From assembly GCA_050084515.1 (NCBI GenBank), contig CM114272.1, forward strand, positions 20,832,001-20,896,000: a stretch of DNA of 64,000 nt, given 5' to 3'. The position numbers were made by a program, and so were the translations under genes. The notes below the pieces were generated by a model that was not told the origin of the DNA, searched no databases, and saw only the letters and a list, made by a program, of their open reading frames with translations. Positions within the stretch are counted from its first letter, which is position 1; every line of letters starts with the position of its first letter. Positions 38,196 to 51,383 of the stretch are shown here, piece after piece. This DNA is from Blasia pusilla (lineage: Eukaryota > Marchantiophyta > Marchantiopsida > Blasiales).

Positions 38196-40917
38196 ATGAC
38201 TCAAGCTAGAGAACTCCAACAGATTGTGAAGGAACATTGGGAAGAAATATAAATCGAAGGTGAAACATCAAGCAAATGACATTGTAAGTATTGTTCATAT
38301 TCTATGAAAACCTATCATAATACGCGGATGGTGGAAAATTTTACACGAGAGAGATGAAAGACAAAGGATGGAAATCAGTATATCTATCATGCCAAATTAT
38401 GTGTGAAGGTCCCTCTTAGTGTACAACGGGATCTCCAAAACAGGGTACTCATGGGAAATGGACAAAGAAGGGAAGGGAGATTCCCGAGTGAGGTGGAGAA
38501 GACAACACCATTACAAATAGGTTTGCAATAGACAGAAAATAGTGTTTACGTTCTATCAAGTGTTGATGGGGTTGCCGACATACCACCGTGTGACAATCTC
38601 GAGGAATGCAGAGGAGTTGTTGGGTCGATTCAAGGGACTAGTAGTGCTAGGAAGCCGCAAGCTAGTCTGAGGGATTCTTACAACATCCAAGGAATAGAAG
38701 TTGTAAATGACATGTGGGCGAAGTGTTTCTACAAATGTGGAATACCATTCAATGTACTACGGCAAGATACTTTCAAACAAGCAGTGTTGGCAACAATAAA
38801 GATGAAGGGTTACTTAGGTCCTAGTTACAATTCATTGCACACCACTCTACTTGAGAAACATATGGGGAAGGTGAAGGAAAAGGTGGATGCCATATTGCAT
38901 AATTTTTTTTGGGGGCCATAATCATCACGGATTCTTGGACTAATGTGAGGAGTGAGTCTTTAGTGAATATCATGGTCTCGTGTCCATAAGGTGAAGTCAT
39001 GATTGAATTGGTAGACATCAAGGGAGAATCCCAAATGGTGGAATGGTTGGCAGATCACATAGAGAGGACTATAATATGCATTGGTCCAAAGAATATGTTG
39101 CAACGTGTGACAAAAAATGCTAGTAATGAGCGAGCGATAGGAAAACTTATCGAAGAAAAATTTCCTCATATTCTTTGAGGTAGATGTGTATCACATTCTC
39201 TTGATCTAGTATGCAAAGAATGGGGTAAATGGCCTTGGGTGGACAGGATTTTTGCACAAGCTCGTGAGATGGTAGTATTTGTGAAGACTAGAACTTGGGT
39301 GGTGGCCAAATTCATGGAAACCAATCTAGTGAAAAGTCGATTATTGCTTCCTGCAAACACACGCTTTGCAACAAACTTCATCACATTAGGGCGTGTCTTA
39401 GAATTGAGGGAGGCCTTCCATGCCATGGTTGCAAAAAATGATTTTAGGGAGTATTTCAATGGGAGGGATGCGAGGCAAAGGGTTCTAGAAGGCACGAGAG
39501 ATTGAGACTATTGTGGCCAAATCACGATTTTTGGATAGAAGGTCAGGAGTTGTTTGTTGCGGCTTTTCCAACTATTATTCTGTTGATAGAGTATGATGGT
39601 CATAAAGCAATGAAGAGGCATATTTATTTCTGTATATTTGAGATAATGGAAGAGACCCATTCTTTTCCTGTAACTCCATGGCCTGGTGTGGGTGGAAGGC
39701 GTCGCCGTTTTTTTGTGACAATGTCTAGAGCTATGGAAATGGTTGGTATTATTCTTAGGTCTTATTTCTAGACGGTGGGCACTTATCCACAACAAGATAT
39801 ATGCAATAGGCTACATTCTTCCCCCTTACAATAGTGTTCAAGACATCAATTCAAATGTCGAGTGCATGAGAGAATTCAAATAATATTTGAAACTTTATGC
39901 AAAGGGGGTGCATGGCCTCAATGTCACCAAGCCTAATTCTTATGTAGATACTTGTTTGCGAGAGTTGGGCAATACTATGAACCATCAGGAACTATTTTTG
40001 GATGAGTTTGGTAGGGAAGTTTTCGCTTCACTTAGCTCCTCTGATTGGTGGAGCATGCATAGTCAAGGTGCATCAACATTGCACTTTGTGGTAGAATCCA
40101 TATTAGCACAAGTGGTTTCTTCCTCTTCAAAAGAGAGAAATTGGAGTAGTTATGGTTTTATCCACAATAAGCATAGGAATAGTGTACATCTACAAAAACT
40201 CAAGGTTTGGAGATAAGGATGTTTCACGAAAATTAAGACAAGCAGTATTATACGAGCAATACTTTTCTGAAAGGGATGGAGAAGAACAAGCTAGAAGGGT
40301 TGTAGAAGATGGTAGTGAGTCTAGCTTACATGCAAGAAACCGCCATGATAATCATGAAGATAACCTTGACTTGCAAGATGAGGACCTAGAGGATGTGGAT
40401 GTGCTATGTGGAATTTATAGCACTGGAGGGAGGCAAGACACTCATATCCGCGACACTGAAAACTTTGACTCCGATGGGCTTGGAAGAGACAAAGATAACA
40501 ATGTAATGGAACATTGGCTTCAAGAGCACGAGGAAGAGCAACAATGGAGGACTTCAATCCACGCAAATCTACCCAACACTTTTGCTAACAAAGCCTATGA
40601 ACCTTAGATTGTCGCAACAATAGGAATTCAGAATTATTCCACCGAGTCTAGTGAACCTATGAGGGATTCTCCTCCATAATCTTTGAATATTGAAAGAGTG
40701 GACTTTGTAGATGAGCCTAATGATAATGATGTTCTCATACATGTTGTTCCAAACTCTCAACCAATCAATAATGGCATGGGTAGTTCATACATTTTCTCCG
40801 ATGATGAAATAATTGCAATAGGACTTCGTCGCCGATCCATCCAACTTAGAACTCTTGAACCACCAAATTACCGCCTACATCTTAACCCACTCGACACAAG
40901 CATAGATCTAGACTAGT
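38196..40917 (+). pseudogene. hAT-family transposase relic
   Basis: DNA transposase of the hAT superfamily, broken by stops and frameshifts. In order: a BED-like start with a Cys-X2-Cys motif near 38280; a DUF659-type block at 38712-39170 with FNVLRQDTFKQAV, then TDSWTNVRSESLVNI (catalytic Asp); a second block with CVSHSLDLVCKEW; TRFATNFITLGRVLELREA at about 39355-39420; and the C-terminal dimerisation region at about 40040-40210 (DWWSMHSQGASTLHF, then SSSKERNWSSYGFIHNKHRN). An acidic tail extends to 40917. A frameshift lies at the T8 run near 38905, and stops lie at 38251, 39176 and 39502. The element cannot be autonomous. Confidence 0.88.
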
Positions 40918-41264
40918 AGAGTAATTTGTGACTTTAATGAAACAAATTTGTAAATAGTTGTAGCAAACTTGTTTTGTGAAGACTATAATTGTAAGAATGT
41001 CATTTTGAAGACATTTCTTTCTGTAACATTCTTGCTAATAAAGCAATGATTTTTACAGTGATGGTCAAATTGGAAAGTGTCATTTTGTGGAGAGAAGATA
41101 TTATTGCACATTTAGTTTCAAAAATTTATTCTATGCAAGTTATATAGACTTTCCTTAAGACCAAGGGAGCCATAATTTCATGCAAAGTTATGATTTGTAG
41201 CAAAAAAAATGCTCGATTCATCAGTCGACCCATCTTTTGCTAAAAGGTTTAATGACACGCGTCT
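40918..41264. other. Junction between hAT relic and satellite
   Basis: AT-rich sequence after the hAT frame. No right terminal repeat was recognised. It grades into diverged satellite units. Confidence 0.4.
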
Positions 41265-42179
41265 ATTTTTTTCATTTTTTGACTTAGCAATTTTTGAGCT
41301 TTTGGTCACAACTTCATTTTGCTAGAAACTTTGGAAGAGAGCTAGATACACTATGGGGATCAAATGCACCAAATTTTATCTCAAGATATCTTGGACAATT
41401 TGGAAAATGAAAAGACTCTCTTTTCATTGAAGGTTTGATGGCGCGGGTCCAAAAATGACTTAATAATTTTTGAGCTTTTGGTCACAATTCCATTTGTCTT
41501 GAAACTTTGCAAGAGAGGTACATATACGTTGGGATGATTTGTACCAAATTTCAGCTCCAGATAAGATACTTGGATAAGATGGAAAATGAAAAAACTCTAA
41601 TTTCATTGAAGGTTTAATAGCGAGCGTCCAAAATTGACTTAGCAATTTATGAGTTTTCGATCACAACTCCAATTTTCTTGAAACTTTGCAAGAGAGAAAT
41701 ATAAAAAATGGGAATCACGTGTACCAAATTTGAGATCTAGATGAGATACTTGGACAAGATGAAACATGAAAAGAACCTATTTTCATTGAAGGTTTAATGG
41801 CGTTGGTTTAGACTTCAAAAATGAGTTAACAATTTTTGAGCTTTTGGTCACAACTCCATTTTGCTTGAAACTTTTCAAAAAAGTTTCATACACCTTGGGC
41901 ATCATGTGTAAATAACTTTAGCTCTAGATGAGATACTTGGACAAGATGAAAAATAAGAAGACTATATTTTCATTCAAGCTTCAATGGCATAGATAAAAAA
42001 TGAGTTCAAATTTTTGACCTTTTGGCCACAACTCTATTTTTCTTGAAACTTTTCTCGAAATATACATACACCATGGGGATCTAGTGTACCAAATTTCAGC
42101 TCTAGATGAGATACTTGGACAAGATGAAAAATGAAAAGACCCCATTTTCATCGAAAGTTTAATAGCTCGGGTCTAAAAA
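41265..42179. repeat. ~180-bp satellite array, left block
   Basis: About five head-to-tail units. Each carries TTTTGAGCTTTTGGTCACAA, CTTGAAACTTTGCAAGAGAG, GTACCAAATTT, GAGATACTTGGACAAGATGG and GGTTTAATGGCG. Anchor copies lie near 41295, 41470, 41650, 41840 and 42020. It is cut at 42179 by the CACTA element and resumes at 51384. Confidence 0.93.
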
Positions 42180-43674
42180 CACTAGGAGAAATCCTTGGTT
42201 TTATGACTGGGTTATACGACTCATACGAGTTATACTTCACATTCCACGACTGGCAATGACTGACGACTACTTTAGACACAAAAGCCAAGTCATATTTGTC
42301 TGGCGACTAGGCTGACTAGGATGGTCGGCTTAGATGACGTGGAATAATGACACGTCAACGTATGACGTGGACTAACTAGTGTGACATGTCACTGATGATG
42401 TGGACTTTGGAAGACAACTTGTGTAGTCATATATAGGATATTTGTCTAGTTACTACCAATGACTACAGTAGGCATGTAAAAGTACACAATATCCAATGAC
42501 AATGTGACACGTGTATCCCATGGGTGAGGAATCCACTTGGCGGTAATAGTCATGTCTCCACCAGGTATTAAATTTTTGGATTCATTCGTAGTTAACAACT
42601 CGTATAGTCATTGCAATTTTTTTCCAGTACTGTAATGTACTCATGTAGTCACGTTTAATCACTCGTCGAGTAGTGACTCATGATTAGAGTAGAAGGCCCT
42701 ACAACTGGTGTAGACATAACAATACGACTGTGGGAGTTGCGGACACGACAGAATGAGTCCTATAGTCATTGCAATATGACTGAATGAGTCCTTTTTTTTT
42801 TACTAGATAGGAATGAATGTAGATTTCATTTTTGGAGTTTTTGATGAATTTATTAATGCCTTTTGAAAGATCTTTCACTTGTAATTAGATCTAAATTACT
42901 GAAATCCTTATGTCCATTTCTATTTTGAATTGTATGAATAAAACATACACCTAAGCATATTATACAATTTGGAATAAGGGCACACAACCAACAACATGGC
43001 AACTCAACTACAAGGGGATGAAATGCAAAAAGAACAGAATATGAGTGTCTTAAAAGTAAGATCTTACATAAGAATTAACACGATTTCAAGTGATGCATGG
43101 CATACAACCATCATCTAAAATGGATCCAATCACTATTGATTACAAATCGTATCCCAAGATCTACTATTGAGGGGCGTGAAGTTGAAGATTGACAGATAAC
43201 ATTTATCTCAAGATACAATCCCTAGGGATACGATCTTCCCGTCACACGAGATGGAGTGGAACTCCCAACTTAACCGCCATGGCACAATAAGTTTACCAAA
43301 CCACATCCTACTCGCGGATCATCGTCGATGGGATCAAAGGTCTACACCATAACCGGAGAAAGTACTACTCACTGATGCACTCACAAACTGATCATTAAGC
43401 ATGAGAACTCCCCATATGAGTAGCATTCTACATAATTGTTGCAGAAAAGTCTTTCTATTCCAGTTATATGGAGATAAGTAGACTACTCCCACCGGCACAT
43501 TCTTCTCAAAGTCATGATTTGACAAGGAGTAATCGAAAGATGGGGGAACTCATCGGAAGTACAAAAATGGGGGACTCGAAGAGTCTAGAACACCAGGGCC
43601 AAAACTGGTTCTACAATCATAAAACCAAACATCCGGCAAGAAATCGCAACCATGAAAATACATTATTACCTCAC

Positions 43675-44986
43675 CTGTGCTAGTAGAAGGAGTGCACATG
43701 TAGTATTAACTTGCAATTGAGGAGACCACCTGCAAAAACACATCGGCAACAGCTCAAATTCTAACATTCCTCAAACCCTATTGGCATCATGCAAACGGTA
43801 TGAGTCTTATGACTGCCACTATGGAAAACAAAAACAGAATAGCAGCCCTTCCTGTCCGATGTCCCACAATGATTTCTTTTTACATAAGCACTCCAATGTG
43901 GCTGCACTAGGAGAAGATTGCTCTCTTGGCTATGATGGCTTGGAGATTCCTAAGATCCGAAATTCTTATTCATACCGTATTCTCCACAGGGCTTGACAGA
44001 CAGGAGATAAGCAAAGCTATCCCCCCATTGCTTACAAACACCGTAGCATTTGCCGGATCTGCACACATACAAAGCTCTTCATGTCACTGAACAGAATTCG
44101 TTCGAAGATGAAATCACTCTTACTAACGATAAGGTCTCGAGTATTAATAAGATGGAGAATCTAATGATGGTCACAAAGGTGGACATCAAACCCAATCACT
44201 GATAGATCAAAATGAGTCGGTAGTCTTCATTCACCATGACAGCAGTTGGAGATTCCACCTTCACCAAATTCCACTAATTTCTCACTAGGCTCTGATAAGC
44301 AGTCAAGAAAGAGGTCCATCGCATGAAGCTACAAAATTCATGGACAGAAAAACAATACATCAAAGAAAGCATTGTGGCAAACAAGCACCTCTGTAGGATC
44401 AGATTCTTAAATGGAAGCAAGGGCAGTAACATGGGATAATAAAACTTCAAAGACATATAATAACTATGTCATGTTTGATCACATTCTTTGATGTAGGTAG
44501 GATAGACTCATGAAACTCAACAAGGCAGTACCATGTGAGCATGGAAAATCCATGAATGTTCATCCATGGAAAGGAGCGTGATTTACAGGATGCAATAACG
44601 GGATGAAACTCTGCATAAGAGAATAAGAGTGTCACACCTTCCGAAAGTACTCATAGTTCATGGGATCGTAGGCAAAGTTCGCCAAATGAGCGACAATTTT
44701 CTTTTTAGCTTTTGAAATAACGAACATCAAGACTCGTGTTAAACTGACAGTAACGTCAGTGAGTTTGGGCGGAAACTTCACAGGCAACCAAAAGAGTGAA
44801 TATACATCCACAATCTTCCTGATCATGGCAGTGTATGAAAAGACAAGCATCTGAATTATTTTGCCTCATGCACTATACACAAACCAGTGTCCTCTTAAAA
44901 CCACATGAGCAAACACTTGGAGACATGAGTAAGCGGCTAGTACCCTCACTGAATGTCTGCTGAAATTTCGTCACCAATTCTTGCAG
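43675..44986 (-). pseudogene. Captured ARMC7-like gene fragment, five exons with introns
   Basis: Copy of a gene for an armadillo-repeat protein like ARMC7, carried in the CACTA element. Minus-strand exons: ~44986-44950 (LQELVTKFQQTF), 44708-44638 (KKKIVAHLANFAYDPMNYEY), 44328-44235 (MDLFLDCLSEPSEKLVEF then GGISNCCH), 44058-43976 (DPANATVFVSNGG then LLISCLSSPVENT) and 43729-43675 (VVSSIAS, stop, YYMCTPSTST). The joins keep phase, with G/AT at 44235/44058 restoring Asp, and donors are GT. The second acceptor (AAAAG) is weak. A TAA at 43706-43708 interrupts the last exon, and neither the N-terminus nor the final part is recognised, so it is a broken partial copy. Because introns are kept, it was captured as genomic DNA and not as cDNA. 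Confidence 0.85.
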
Positions 44987-46140
44987 GGACCAATGAATGC
45001 AAAACTTCTTGTCAAAAACAAGATAATGCCAATCCGTCATCCTCGATTCAATCATTCTTGAGTATGTCTTGGATACGTGACCAATTTCTTTATTATTTTG
45101 AGCTTCTTGGATGACAAGATCTTTGCTTGTCTCATCGATCTTAACCCCCAAAAAAGTGAACTTCATTGGGTTCCGCCACCCAAGTCTCTAATGTTTCCAA
45201 ATTCTTGTACCAGTCTATGATCACAGGCCCCCCATTCTAACGGTCATGTTCTACAGAGTGCTTTGGTATGCACATGGGAATTAATGGCGGCAAGATTTTT
45301 TCCGAGTTTTTGTGATTGACATCCCTCTCTAGTCAGGATCCACCAGGTCTGGTGATCCCTCTCCATATACCTGGCTCTATGCACATGACAATTAAATCTA
45401 CAATATGTGGGCGACGGGGGCAGCCAAAGTTCCAAGACCTAAAGATACTCATCACGAGGTGTGCCGTATTTCCTAATCCGTTCCTTCTACCACTCTGCAT
45501 TGCTGAATATTTCGGAGACTTAGTCCTTAAAAACAAAGATGACTAAGGCGCTCTGGTGATGTTCTCTGCTCATGGGACATCTGGCCGTCCTCTTCAATGC
45601 ATTCATTCTCCTCCTCATGGCTCACTCAAGGGCGAGCATCCAAATGACCCAACTCTTCTCCTCATCCAATGCCAAGCAAAGAAAATCCAAGATCAATATG
45701 AGGATACCCTCAATCAAACCTTCTGATCAAAGCAGAGCAGCTACGAAGTGATCTGCTGTTGCACTCAATGACCATGAAAACTCCGCAACCCACCTCAACT
45801 CAAACGCTAAGAAGTATCATCTCAGATAGCATCATGTTCGATAAGAAGTACAAAATTTGTGTTGAGGCAATGTGACTCTAGCATGATAAAGTTGAGGCAA
45901 CAACTTTCGAGTTAGTAGCTATTGCTAATCTGTTTTGAATGCAAAAAATTTATGGAAGAAATGCGGGTATATAGTCTCCAAACAAGGGTTGGCATGGTAG
46001 GGAGTGTGGCAAAATATTATGATCTTGGACAATAGCACTATTGACTATGACTCTTACTTTGTGTATCAGACAACATCTACATTGCTTGTGTATATTTAGA
46101 AACTTTGTAAAGTCTAGCTTGATCCAAAGCAGCAAGTATC

Positions 46141-46677
46141 ACACTTTGACAGAGCAAGAAGATGTTGTGCAAGGCCTTTTTAAACAAGTGCATAAGCTCA
46201 GAGATGAGATTGCAAATTTACAGAGCAGAGAGATGCCTTGCAAGTAGAACTTGAACTCTAAGAGCAAAAGTCAGCCAGTACTTGTGAAAAATTGAGCCTT
46301 GCTGTGAAGAAAGGGAAAGGAGTTGTCCAGCAATGAGATGCGATCAAAAAATCACTTGTTGAGCAGGAGTAGCTAGTGCAAAGTACAAAGAAGAAATGGA
46401 AACCAAGGACTCTACTCTTGAAAGTACCAAGAATGAACAGGTTCAGGCTTTGGAACTTGAGCTCTCTTCTTTGAAGAAACTTACCTCAATCCTTGACCAA
46501 AAGCTGTAAGACAAAAGTAACACCTTGTAGGAGCTAGAGACAGTGCTTATTATCAACAACACCTTAGCTGATTGGTAATCAAGGGACCTATTGGAGAAAG
46601 TTGAGTTGCTGGTTTCAGCAGTGGCTGATGCCCACAATAAGGCAATCCTAGCTGTTGCTACTAGCTTAGCTTAGCAA
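46141..46677 (+). pseudogene. Captured coiled-coil gene fragment, TNO1/golgin-like
   Basis: A heptad-rich frame, readable across stops, with LTEQEDVVQGLFKQVHKLRD, then CEKLSLAVKKGKGVVQQ followed by a stop and DAIKKSLVEQE, then ALELELSSLKKLTSILDQKL and LLEKVELLVSAVADAHNK. The KLS-AVKKGKG-VQQ-D pattern is characteristic of the long plant coiled-coil proteins related to TNO1, a trans-Golgi tethering protein. At least six stops fall where CAA, CAG or CGA would keep the reading, and there is also a frame change near 46230 and another near 46400. The family assignment is from memory and less certain than the coiled coil itself. Confidence 0.6.
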
Positions 46678-47956
46678 TATCACCATATGCTCTCTATGTG
46701 TGTGTTATGAATGTTGGCAAGAGACCACAGGCAGAGTGGGCTAGAGTCCTATCCAGGGCTAGGAGGACACTCTGTTCTATACATGCACATCGGACAACAA
46801 GATGAGTGGACATCTTTGTCACTCTTAGGTTTCTGGTGGCTCCTGCAACCATGAATAACAACCTACTTTCAAGTCTCAGAGAGTTCTGAAATTGCTCAAA
46901 AATAGTAGGAAACGAGGGTGCTATAAAATCTTTGAACATTCAGCGTAAACTAAGTAAGCAACTCTAGACAAGAGTATGAGGTTGATCACTGTCCTCAACG
47001 AAAGAGCCCTGCAGTCAACAAGTACTTCTGAGCATGAGTCTCCTCTACATCCTAAACTGGAGCCTATGCTTTCCCAGCCCCCTAGCAATCATGCGGATAG
47101 GGAGTTGGGGAACATGACAATGAACAATTTCTTACTTGGTGTGTATTTTCGTGTCGTAGCCTTGAGAGAGGTTGAGAAAGAGAGATTGAGGATGAGTGAG
47201 AATTTGCGCTTCCTTACCTCGGATTACTTGGAATTCCCCCCTCCTTCTTCAACTGATAGGTACAAATGAGAAATCACAACCTTCAGATCAGAGGTGCTTA
47301 ATGAAATATCCCCTCAAGTACGACTATCTATCAATGGACCGTAGAGGCGAGGACAACAACATGAAATCTGCTTGGAGAGAAATGCCTAGATCTCATAGCA
47401 CTTTTGAGAGGGAGATCAACTCACACAGCACCGCTCACAGAACTCAAAACTGAAGCCTCAAACGTTGATCTGATCCGGTTCTCATTTCATCTTGAGGAAA
47501 TAATTTCATGCGCCCATGTTGTTGGGAGGATTAGGTTTAGTGATGCAAGTTCAGCGCTATCATTGGAGAGAGATAGTCAAGGACCTCGCACGGAAAGCCC
47601 TTTGTTGATGTCTCTCAACCCTTGCGCGCGCACAAAGGTACACACATTTGAGAGAGGAAGGGAGAGGTAGGCAGAGATAAGGGACAAGCATATATCCAAC
47701 AGAGTAGAGGGGAAGAAGCAACAGAGTCACCGGAAGCTCGTGAAGTGTAGATCTTGTCCTTCTTGTTCTCCGAGAGATAATAGGGCGGCGCTATAGGGGC
47801 CTTGAGACTAAGAAAGGAATGAGTGACGAACAGACGGTCTAAGATAGGCAACAAAGGAATAACGAGAGAGTAATTTACACGGGCCTGCATAAAAATGTTG
47901 GACTCGAGAGCCCGGAGAAATTCGCAAGAAATGAAAGTGGACGAAGGTAAATTCAC

Positions 47957-48154
<198 letters not shown>

Positions 48155-48828
48155 AGGCTCTATCTCCAATCTTTTCCAACCTTCTTTCCGTCCTCACCAA
48201 AATCTCACCGCCTTCGACATCAAGATCTCCCTGCCTTTGACACCATACACTTGCAACATTTGTCTCAAGCTCCACATTACAAGCTCTCTCTTTGGTCGTA
48301 GACTCTCTCCTTTACTTCTCTTTCTTACTCTCGTTCTCACATTCAAAGCTCTACGAGTTACTCAAAGCTCTCTCTCATAGGGTTGGTAAAGGAAAAATGT
48401 GGGAATCCACACGGAAGAGACCGGGAATGTGCAAAGATCAGACTCTTCCTGTTCCGGAGGTGCTAAATGAAGCGCCAAGTATGGAATCTCACATGATAAG
48501 CCACTAGGACTAAACATGCCACGTCAATCTAGAACCCCATTACTAAGACTCCCAGGATCCAAGTGAACAAAGAATTTATAGCTCAATACAAGAAGGGCCC
48601 ATTCACACTAGGAAGTGACAACCATAACTTGATGAGTTTTGAGTCTTGACAACTATTCAGTTCCATCAACATGGTTATAAATGGCGGTAGTAAATACACA
48701 TCCTAGTATCTTGTCAAATCGTCCATCGGCAAATAGGTACCGAACACTTTCTTTAAATCGGCCGCGAAATACATGCGTGTCCATGATTTGTGGGATAAAA
48801 ATACATACCAATAAACACCTTTTTTTCA

Positions 48829-51145
48829 ATGACATGAAACTGCCACAAGGACTCAAAATAATCCTCCTCAATGCCCTCCTTCTCCTTCTTGAAACCTCCT
48901 TTCTATCAAGGGTCCAAAAAACAAGAAACTTTTCCTAGACAGCCACCCCAACCCCATAAACACAAGGAAAAAGAAAAATTCAAATGGCCACTGACAAATT
49001 GAATTAAAAATTGTAAACCCTAATTAAGGACTTTCATTTTTTGTTTAACCATGGAGAACTAAGGGACAGATCTGAACCGTTGAAATTTTGGAGACATTTA
49101 ATAAGGCCGCCTCTGCCAACTTTCAAGACCATCCAATGGTTGGAAGAAGAGTCAACACCATTCTAACATGAAATTGCAACAAGGACTCAAAACAATCCTA
49201 CTCAATGCGCTCTTCCTCCTTCATGACACCTCTTTTTCTACCCTCCCCCCTCAACTAGGGTTCTACAAAGGAAGGAAATTTTCCTAGGCAGCAATCCCAA
49301 CCCCAGGAACACAAGGCAAAAGAAAAAAACTTAAAATGACCACTCACACATTGAATTACAAATTGTAAACCCTAAATAAGGACTTTCATTTTTGGTATTA
49401 TCATGGAGGAATAAGGGAAAAATCTGAGCCATTGAAGTTGTGGAAGCATTGAATTTCAACGCCTATGCCAAGTTTCAACACCATCCAATGGTTGGAAGAA
49501 GAGTAAACACCATAATAACATGAAATTGCAACAAGGACTCGAAACAATCTTACTCAATGCCATCATCCATCTGCATGACACCTCTTTTTCTACCCTCTCC
49601 CCTCAACCAGGGGTCACAAAAACAAGAAACATTTCCTAGACAGCCACCCCAACCCCAGCAACACAGGGAAGAAGAAAAAACTTCAAATGATCACTCACAC
49701 ATTGAATTAAAAATCGGAAATCCTAAATAAGGACTTTCATTTTTGGCATTAGCATGGAGGGCTAAGGGATAGATCTGAACCGTTGAAATTGTGGAGGAAT
49801 TTAATTAGAAGGCCTTTGCTAAGTTTCATCACTATCCAATGGTTGGAAGAAGAGTCAACACCATACTAACATGAAATTGCAACAAAGACTCGAAATACTC
49901 TTACTCAATGCCCTCATCCACCTTCCTGACACCTCTTTTTCTACCCTCCCCCCTCAACCAGGGGTCCAAAAAAAAGAAAATTTTCCGAGACAGCCACCCG
50001 AACCCCAAGAACACAGGGCAAAAGAAAAAAACTTCAAATGACCATTCATACATTGACTTAAAAATCGTAAACCCTAAACAAGGACTTTCATTTTTAGTAT
50101 TAGTATGGAGGGCTAAGGGAAAGATCTGAACCGTTGAAGTTATGGAGGAATTTAATTGAAAGTTCTCTGCCAAGTTTCAACACCATCCAATGGTTGAAAG
50201 AAGAGTCAACGCCATACTCGCATGAAATTGCAACAAGGATTGGAAACAATCTTACTAAATGCCCTCCTCTCCCTTCATGACATCTCTTTTTCTACCCTCT
50301 CCCCTCAACTAGGGGTCCCAAAAACATGAACCCCTTCCTAGACAGCCATCCCAATCCCAGGAACACAGGGCAAGAGGAAAAACTTCAAATGACCATTCAC
50401 ACATTGAATTAAAAATCGTAATCCCTAAAAAAATGATTTTTGGTACTAGCATGGAACGTTAAAGGACAGATCTGAACCGTTGGGCGTGTGGAGGAATTTA
50501 ATGGAAAGGCCTGTGCCAAGTTTCAACACCATCCAATGGTTGGAAGAAGAGTAAACACTATAATAACATGAAATTGCAACAAGGACTTGAAACAATTCTA
50601 CTCAATGCCATCATCCATCTGCATGACACCTCTTTTTCTACCCTCTCCCCTCAACCAGGGGTCGGAAAAACACGAAACATTTCCTAGATAACCACCCTAA
50701 CCCCAGGAACACAAAGAAAAAGAAAAAACTTCAAATGATCACTCACACATTGAATTAAAAATCGTAAACCGTAAATAAGGACTTTCATTTTTGGCATTAG
50801 CATGGAGGGCTAAGGGATAGATCTGAACCGTTGAAATTGTGGAGGCATTTAATTAGAAGGCCTTTGCCAAGTTTCATCACCATCCAATGGTTGAAAGAAG
50901 AGTCAACACCATACTAACATGAAATTGCAACAAGGACTCAAAATAATCCTACTTAATGCCCTCCTCCCCCTTCATGACATCTCTTTTTCTACCCTTCCCC
51001 CCTCAACCAAGGGTCCAGTAACGAAGAGAATTAATGCAAAGTCTTGTGCTAAGTTTTATCACCATCTTATGGTTGGATAAAAAGATAGCTCCATGTTAAC
51101 ATGAAAATGACACAACGACTCTGAACAATCCTACTCAAAATTGGA
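48829..51145. repeat. ~350-bp tandem array inside the CACTA element
   Basis: About six and a half head-to-tail units. The anchor CCAATGGTTGGAAGAAGAGT recurs near 49133, 49488, 49838, 50186, 50531 and 50884, giving periods of 345-355 bp. Each unit has a CCCCTCAACCAGGGGTC palindrome-like core and a CACATTGAATTAAAAATCG block. Some units differ by blocks, not only points, which suggests unequal exchange. Confidence 0.93.
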
Positions 51146-51383
51146 GCATGAAATCATTTAAACATATGACTTGTTGCTTATGACTCATCTTTACTAGGCA
51201 AGTGAAACAAGTATGACTCGTCGTGACTAAAGGGTATTGAAAACTTCTTTAGTCATAAGGAGATGACTCAGTGAGTTGTATGATCCTAAATTTTATGACT
51301 AAACCATATAAGTCATAATTTGAGTCATTCTTTTGGTGAGTCATTTAAAGTCTAGTAAAAAAAACCACCCATTTCTTCTAGTG

